59,616 nt of DNA from Myroides odoratimimus (GTDB taxonomy: Bacteria > Bacteroidota > Bacteroidia > Flavobacteriales > Flavobacteriaceae), in contig NZ_BCMQ01000021.1 of assembly GCF_001485415.1 (NCBI RefSeq), forward strand, positions 1 through 59,616, read 5' to 3'. Position numbers and translations under genes: made by a program. The notes beneath the pieces are model-generated. The model was given only the letters and a program-made list of their open reading frames with translations. It was not told the DNA's origin and made no database searches. Shown piece after piece: positions 55,786-59,616 of the stretch. Position 1 is the stretch's first letter; every line of letters begins with the position of its first letter.

Positions 55786-55826
55786 CAAATATAATTATTA
55801 AGATTAATTCTAAATAACTATATTTG
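55786..55826. promoter_or_regulatory. Overlapping divergent promoters
   Basis: The complement of 55786-55793 reads TATATTTG (for the AraC gene), and 55819-55826 reads TATATTTG on the plus strand (for the methyltransferase). The two exact -7 boxes are 25 bp apart back to back, so the polymerase sites overlap. GTAAC/GTTAC inverted halves (55750-55754 and 55765-55769) flank on the left and could be a regulator site. Confidence 0.6.
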
Positions 55827-55843
55827 GTCAAAATTTATAGTAT

Positions 55844-56506
55844 ATGGAGCCAATGGATAATATTGAATTAGCAAAGCAGCTTAAATGTCCTAGTGGAGAT
55901 GATGGAGTTAGGGTTGGAAATAGGATGTATGCATCCAATAGCAATATGATTTATAAAACTATTGACCGCTTAAACATTAAAGCAGGGATGCATATTCTAG
56001 AATTAGGGTTTGGTAATGGTCGCCATTTGCCATATTTGTTTTCTAAAGAAAAAAGCTTGAGTTATGAAGGTATTGAGTTATCTGATGTCATGTTAAGTGA
56101 AGCAGCCGAATTCAATAAAGAGCTAATAAAAGAAAGTAAAGTCAAATTGTCTTTAGGGAATGATACAGGAAGAATGGATTTTGAAGACAAATCTTTTGAC
56201 GGTTTCTTTTCGATCAACACTATTTATTTTTGGGAAGAGCCAAATAAGTATTTTCAAGATATATATCGTATTTTACGTTCAGAAGGACAATTAACTTTAT
56301 CGTATATTCAGAAGGACTTTGCTCTAAAACAAGCTTTTGCTACAGAAGAAGTCTTCCATTTTCATAAGACAGAGTGGCTTATTCGTTTATTGACTAATAT
56401 TGGTTTCTATAATATAGAACAATGGCAGTATATGGAGAATACAACTAATAAGTTGGGACAAGCTGTTGTACGTCCATTTGTTATTCTAAAAGCGACTAAG
56501 TTGTAA
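55844..56506 (+). CDS. Class I SAM-dependent methyltransferase
   Basis: The 220-residue protein has the Rossmann methyltransferase fold: motif I HILELGFGNGRHLPYLF (about 49-65), an acidic end of strand 2 in SYEGIELSDVML, and FDGFFSINTIYFWEEPNKYF as the post-I strand 4 region. The substrate is unknown; a small molecule is likely. It lies opposite the AraC regulator and 70 bp before the MATE pump, so modification and export of one compound is a plausible joint function. Confidence 0.88.
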   Translation: MEPMDNIELAKQLKCPSGDDGVRVGNRMYASNSNMIYKTIDRLNIKAGMHILELGFGNGRHLPYLFSKEKSLSYEGIELSDVMLSEAAEFNKELIKESKVKLSLGNDTGRMDFEDKSFDGFFSINTIYFWEEPNKYFQDIYRILRSEGQLTLSYIQKDFALKQAFATEEVFHFHKTEWLIRLLTNIGFYNIEQWQYMENTTNKLGQAVVRPFVILKATKL

Positions 56507-56576
56507 AGAAAGAAATCTTCTTATCCTTGTTTCTAATGTTTATCTGTGAGAATTATTAAATCATTCACTTATAAAT

Positions 56577-57911
56577 ATGGATAAACAGAAACAATTGATT
56601 TTAAAAGGCAATTTGCCTAATGTGATGTGGCAGATGTCTTGGCCAGCTATTATAGCGATGGTCTTATTTGGGCTAAATAACTTTTTAGACGGTGTCTTTG
56701 TTGGGCACCTGATTAATGATACAGCATTGGCAGCTGTTGGGATAGCTTTTCCTTTAGCACAGATTGGACAAGCTATCGGTAGCCTTATAGGCACGGGTGC
56801 AGGTGCCGCTATTAGTATTTGGATAGGAGCAGATGATCAGAGTAATTTGGCTAGATGTTTAGGTTCAGTTAATTTTCTTAGCATTTTATTCTCCGTGGCT
56901 TTTATGCTTCCCGCCTATATTTTTGCCGATGAACTAATCTATTTGATGGGAGGCAGAGGGGAGATAGCTATTTTAGCTTCCCAGTATTATAAGGTTATTC
57001 TATTAGGTACTTTCTTTTGGGTACATGGTTTAGCGTTGAATATGATGATTCGCGCAGAAGGAAAGATGAAGACTGCAGCTATAATGATAGCGATAGGGTT
57101 AATAATCGATATAGTACTTAAGCCTATTTTTATCTCTACATTAGGAGGTGGGGTAGTTGGTGCTGCTTGGGCTACTAATGTATCGATGATTGTTTATACT
57201 ATTCTAGGTATAGGGTATTATCATTTTTCTAAATCTTCTTTTAAGACTAATGTTTGGTCATTTTTTAATGATAAGCAGATTACTAGATTTATTATTAAGC
57301 TAGGAATGCCTGCCATGATTATGATGGTGATGGTTGTCATTCAGAATATAGTCATTTTTAATGCCTTGTCTAAGTATGGTACAGATAGTGACATTACCTT
57401 CTTTACTGCTGTTAATCGTTTTTATTTATTATTGTGTACACCTATGTTCGGATTGATGCGTGCACTTCAGCCAGTAGCAGGGATGAATTATGGTGTCCAG
57501 AATTATGTTCGTACTAAGCGATCGTATGTGTTATTTACTTGGACTGGAGTAGGGCTATTATTACCCTTCTGGTGTTTAGTAATGTTTTTCCCTCAGGATG
57601 TCTTATCCTTAATGATACCAAACCAATTATTTTCAATAGATCAATTGATTAATTTTCGTGTCTATATGAGTGTTTTGTTGGTGTTGCCAGCTATATTCAT
57701 GGGTATGGTTTGGTTTCCATCTGTAGAGAATGCGAGGCCAGCTAGTTTGGTTGCGCTTTTTAGACAGCTAGTGTTGTATGTTCCTATTATGTTAGTTGTG
57801 CCCCGTATTTTTGGGATTAATGGTATTTATTGGGCAAGTGCTTTGATTGATTGGGCTATTTTTATTGTAGTGATTTTTGTGTTAAGACGTAGTTTTAAGA
57901 GGATGGTATAA
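56577..57911 (+). CDS. MATE family efflux transporter
   Basis: This 444-residue inner-membrane protein has twelve predicted helices in two similar halves and belongs to the MATE (NorM/DinF-like) group that exports cationic drugs or metabolites by Na+ or H+ exchange. Segments such as FGLNNFLDGVFVGHLINDTA and AQIGQAIGSLIGTGAGAAIS in the first half and VAGMNYGVQNYVRTKRSYVL in the second are typical. The substrate cannot be predicted. It is the last gene of the AraC-methyltransferase-MATE group. Confidence 0.92.
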   Translation: MDKQKQLILKGNLPNVMWQMSWPAIIAMVLFGLNNFLDGVFVGHLINDTALAAVGIAFPLAQIGQAIGSLIGTGAGAAISIWIGADDQSNLARCLGSVNFLSILFSVAFMLPAYIFADELIYLMGGRGEIAILASQYYKVILLGTFFWVHGLALNMMIRAEGKMKTAAIMIAIGLIIDIVLKPIFISTLGGGVVGAAWATNVSMIVYTILGIGYYHFSKSSFKTNVWSFFNDKQITRFIIKLGMPAMIMMVMVVIQNIVIFNALSKYGTDSDITFFTAVNRFYLLLCTPMFGLMRALQPVAGMNYGVQNYVRTKRSYVLFTWTGVGLLLPFWCLVMFFPQDVLSLMIPNQLFSIDQLINFRVYMSVLLVLPAIFMGMVWFPSVENARPASLVALFRQLVLYVPIMLVVPRIFGINGIYWASALIDWAIFIVVIFVLRRSFKRMV

Positions 57912-58064
57912 ATTAATAGAAGAATAGAGGCTGTTTTTTCTTGCTTGAGTAAAGAATTTAAAGGAACTAGGATAGGGATAAAAGGATTATGCGTAAATTC
58001 GCTTGCAATTTTCAAAGGAAGTTTAGTCGTCCTTTTCATTTTATAATTATACAACACAACATAT

Positions 58065-58631
58065 ATGGAATTATTAAGAGAGAGAATTTTGCAAGATGGA
58101 AGATGTTTTGAAGGAGGAATTTTAAAAGTAGACAGTTTTATCAACCATCAGATGGACCCTGTACTAATGAAATCTATTGGAGTAGAATTCGTAAGAAGAT
58201 TTGCAGGAACTAATGTGAATAAAATTATGACTATTGAGGCTAGTGGGATTGCTCCAGCTATTATGACAGGATATTTATTAAATCTTCCTGTGGTATTCGC
58301 TAAGAAGAAAAAACCTAGCACAATGGAAAATATGTTACATACACAGATACACTCTTTTACTAAAGATAGAACGTATGATGTAGTTATAAGTAATGATTTT
58401 CTTCAGCCTACAGACAATGTTTTATTTGTAGATGACTTTTTAGCGTATGGTAATGCTGCTTTAGGAGTACTAGATTTAATAAAACAGTCTGGTGCTAATT
58501 TAGTAGGAATGGGATTCATTATAGAAAAAGCATTTCAAGACGGACGTAAGTTAATAGAAGAGCAAGGAGTAAGGGTAGAATCTTTAGCAATAATAGAAGA
58601 TCTGTCGAACTGCACGATTACGATTAGATAA
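58065..58631 (+). CDS. xpt: Xanthine phosphoribosyltransferase
   Basis: Xpt salvages xanthine to XMP using PRPP. The 188-residue protein begins [20 protein letters not shown] and has [32 protein letters not shown] and the PRPP loop [20 protein letters not shown]. No purine riboswitch fold is visible in the 153-bp leader region. The gene is alone, with a terminator after it, and is the third purine enzyme locus in the window after purKE and hpt. Confidence 0.95.
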   Translation: MELLRERILQDGRCFEGGILKVDSFINHQMDPVLMKSIGVEFVRRFAGTNVNKIMTIEASGIAPAIMTGYLLNLPVVFAKKKKPSTMENMLHTQIHSFTKDRTYDVVISNDFLQPTDNVLFVDDFLAYGNAALGVLDLIKQSGANLVGMGFIIEKAFQDGRKLIEEQGVRVESLAIIEDLSNCTITIR

Positions 58632-58660
58632 TATTTTAGAATAGTTTTATATTCATATAC

Positions 58661-58691
58661 AGCCCTGGACTATATAGTCTAGGGCTTTTTT
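58661..58691 (+). terminator. Terminator after xpt
   Basis: AGCCCTGGACTA (58661-58672) pairs with TAGTCTAGGGCT (58675-58686), with one G-T pair, and is followed by T. Confidence 0.88.
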
Positions 58692-59294
58692 ATTGTCATC
58701 ATAAGTTAACCCCCTTCAAGAGCGCGACAAGACTTCTTCAATATTGGTTCAAGAAAGAGGTGCTCAGGTAGAGTAATCTTAGAGAAATGTTGAAGCAGTG
58801 TTGAAGAAGTAGGTATAAAGGCTTGTTATTACTGGGATTAGGAAGTGTTTTGGTTTTAGAAAGATAATACTGGTAATATACTTTACTTGTTGATAGACAG
58901 TTGTTTGTGAGGGTAAGTGCTCAATGTGAGAATAAAAAAAGTGTGTTAGTTTTTCTTCAAAACAAGGATATAGCTACTTAATAATGAACTTTTCTTCAAA
59001 AAACACACACCTATATAAGTAGATCAACTACAAAAAAGTAGATAAAACACCTTTATATAGGATAAAGTAACATTTAGAAATAGACAGAAAGGGCATAAGA
59101 AGGCATATTCTCAATTATTACATATATATAATAGAGTACAAGATGAAGCGCTGCTCTTTACGTATATATAGTATAGAGACGCCATAACGCTATAACCTTT
59201 AAAAAAAGATAAAAAAACTTTTACTCGTAAAAGGTGGTATAATAATGAGTTATGAAATACTTTTCAAAAACCTTTAAAAAAAGGCAAAGATAAG
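58692..59294. other. Gene-free region before the tandem promoters
   Basis: About 600 bp without a plausible protein gene. It has an inverted repeat ACTTCTTCAA/TTGAAGAAGT (58732-58741 and 58801-58810), two tandem 11-bp units TGTTGAAGmAG (58788-58809), a CCTATATAA/TTATATAGG repeat (59010-59018 and 59053-59061), a 15-bp direct repeat (59194-59208 and 59269-59283) and a palindromic hairpin CTTTTACTCGTAAAAG (59218-59233). No tRNA was seen. Confidence 0.5.
59194..59283. repeat. 15-bp direct repeat in the upstream promoter region
   Basis: AACCTTTAAAAAAAG occurs at 59194-59208 and 59269-59283, 75 bp apart. The 10-mer AAGGTGGTAT lies between the copies (59231-59240) and recurs inside the second promoter (59449-59458). 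The region looks like a partly duplicated promoter unit. Confidence 0.7.
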
Positions 59295-59325
59295 TTTGGA
59301 AGTAAGGGAAAAGATACTACTTTTG
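59295..59325 (+). promoter_or_regulatory. Tandem promoter P1
   Basis: TTTG (59295-59298), 19 bp, TACTTTTG (59318-59325), followed by CATCCGC. This is a full consensus promoter with a GC-rich start region like those of stable RNA genes. Confidence 0.8.
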
Positions 59326-59430
59326 CATCCGCATTAGAGAAGTGATAACGACTCTAGAGGCAGACGATCATAAACAAAAAGTGAAGCAAGAACGACTAAA
59401 AATAAGCTTTGAAAAATTTATAAAAATAAA

Positions 59431-59463
59431 TTTGGATAAGTAAAAAATAAGGTGGTATCTTTG
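59431..59463 (+). promoter_or_regulatory. Tandem promoter P2
   Basis: TTTG (59431-59434), 21 bp, TATCTTTG (59456-59463), followed by CAGTCCGC. The sequence after the box resembles that of P1. Confidence 0.8.
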
Positions 59464-59527
59464 CAGTCCGCTTCAGTAAAAACGGGAGTTGAGCGAAAAA
59501 ATAAAGGAAAATATTTTCTAGAAAAGT

Positions 59528-59558
59528 TTTGCTAATTCGAAATAAGTTTTTATTTTTG
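59528..59558 (+). promoter_or_regulatory. Tandem promoter P3
   Basis: TTTG (59528-59531), 19 bp, TATTTTTG (59551-59558), followed by CACTCGC. The window ends 58 nt later without a start codon, so the transcript is probably an rRNA or tRNA precursor. Confidence 0.8.
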
Positions 59559-59616
59559 CACTCGCTTTGAAAAACAAGTGAGACTTAGAAATAAGAAGAC
59601 AACGTTCATAAACATA

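Noticed and set aside
57912..58064. Purine riboswitch before xpt
   Set aside because: No three-way junction with the conserved loop sequences can be drawn; only a short AAAGGA/TCCTTT pairing is visible.
59211..59245. TATAATAA near 59238 as a fourth active promoter
   Set aside because: It does not fit TAnnTTTG; it is better explained as a decayed duplicate of the P2 region.

Overview
The window is AT-rich DNA from a member of the Bacteroidota, most probably a Flavobacteriaceae genome of the Flavobacterium/Myroides type. The evidence is repeated promoter -7 boxes of the form TAnnTTTG (several with TTTG 19-21 bp upstream), few Shine-Dalgarno sequences, S46 dipeptidyl-peptidase and HmuY-family genes, and a gene order typical of flavobacteria (rplQ-carA-eno-gltA-amidinotransferases). 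The genus is inference.

Layout. 1-1.4 kb: an IS110-family element with a DEDD transposase. Its left non-coding end folds into a 5' hairpin followed by two abutting stem-loops, the architecture of an IS110 bridge RNA. 1.4-1.9 kb: an Avd/S23-like four-helix-bundle gene next to a hairpin and 14-bp repeats. 1.9-3.6 kb: purE and purK on the minus strand. 3.6-4.5 kb: no protein gene, but an 11-bp tandem repeat, an inverted repeat and a candidate small RNA with its own promoter box and terminator. 4.58-6.8 kb: hpt, adk and obg. 7.0-12.7 kb: a complete seven-gene Mrp cation/proton antiporter operon. 12.8-18.3 kb: a DPP7-type S46 peptidase, then an overlapping pair of unrecognised exported proteins. 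18.4-26.3 kb: a small membrane protein, mpl, radC, yjjG, rarA, a rhomboid protease, a possible kinase-fold protein and rlmB.

26.7-43.8 kb: one long same-strand run joining the str, S10, spc and alpha ribosomal protein genes, rpsL to rplQ. It includes fusA, secY, infA, rpoA and rpmJ. tuf is absent after fusA, and adk and map are absent between secY and infA. Two strong hairpins, before rplC and before rpsD, may divide or regulate the run. 43.9-50 kb: carA, eno, gltA and two amidinotransferase-superfamily hydrolases (the second CtlX-like). 50.1-53.7 kb: a TonB-dependent receptor overlapping an HmuY-family lipoprotein gene, probably a haem uptake pair, behind a 9-5-9 palindrome. 53.9-54.7 kb: a membrane protein gene interrupted by an in-frame stop. 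54.7-57.9 kb: an AraC-type regulator divergent from a methyltransferase and a MATE pump. 58.1-58.6 kb: xpt. 58.7-59.6 kb: no protein gene; it ends in three tandem consensus promoters of the stable-RNA type, so an rRNA or tRNA operon probably starts just beyond the window.

The most notable observations are the putative bridge RNA (27-203), the candidate small RNA (about 4298-4445), the palindrome before the haem genes, the structured leader before rpsD, the in-frame stop at 54506, and the tandem promoters at the right edge. All were found by eye; none has been folded or searched computationally.
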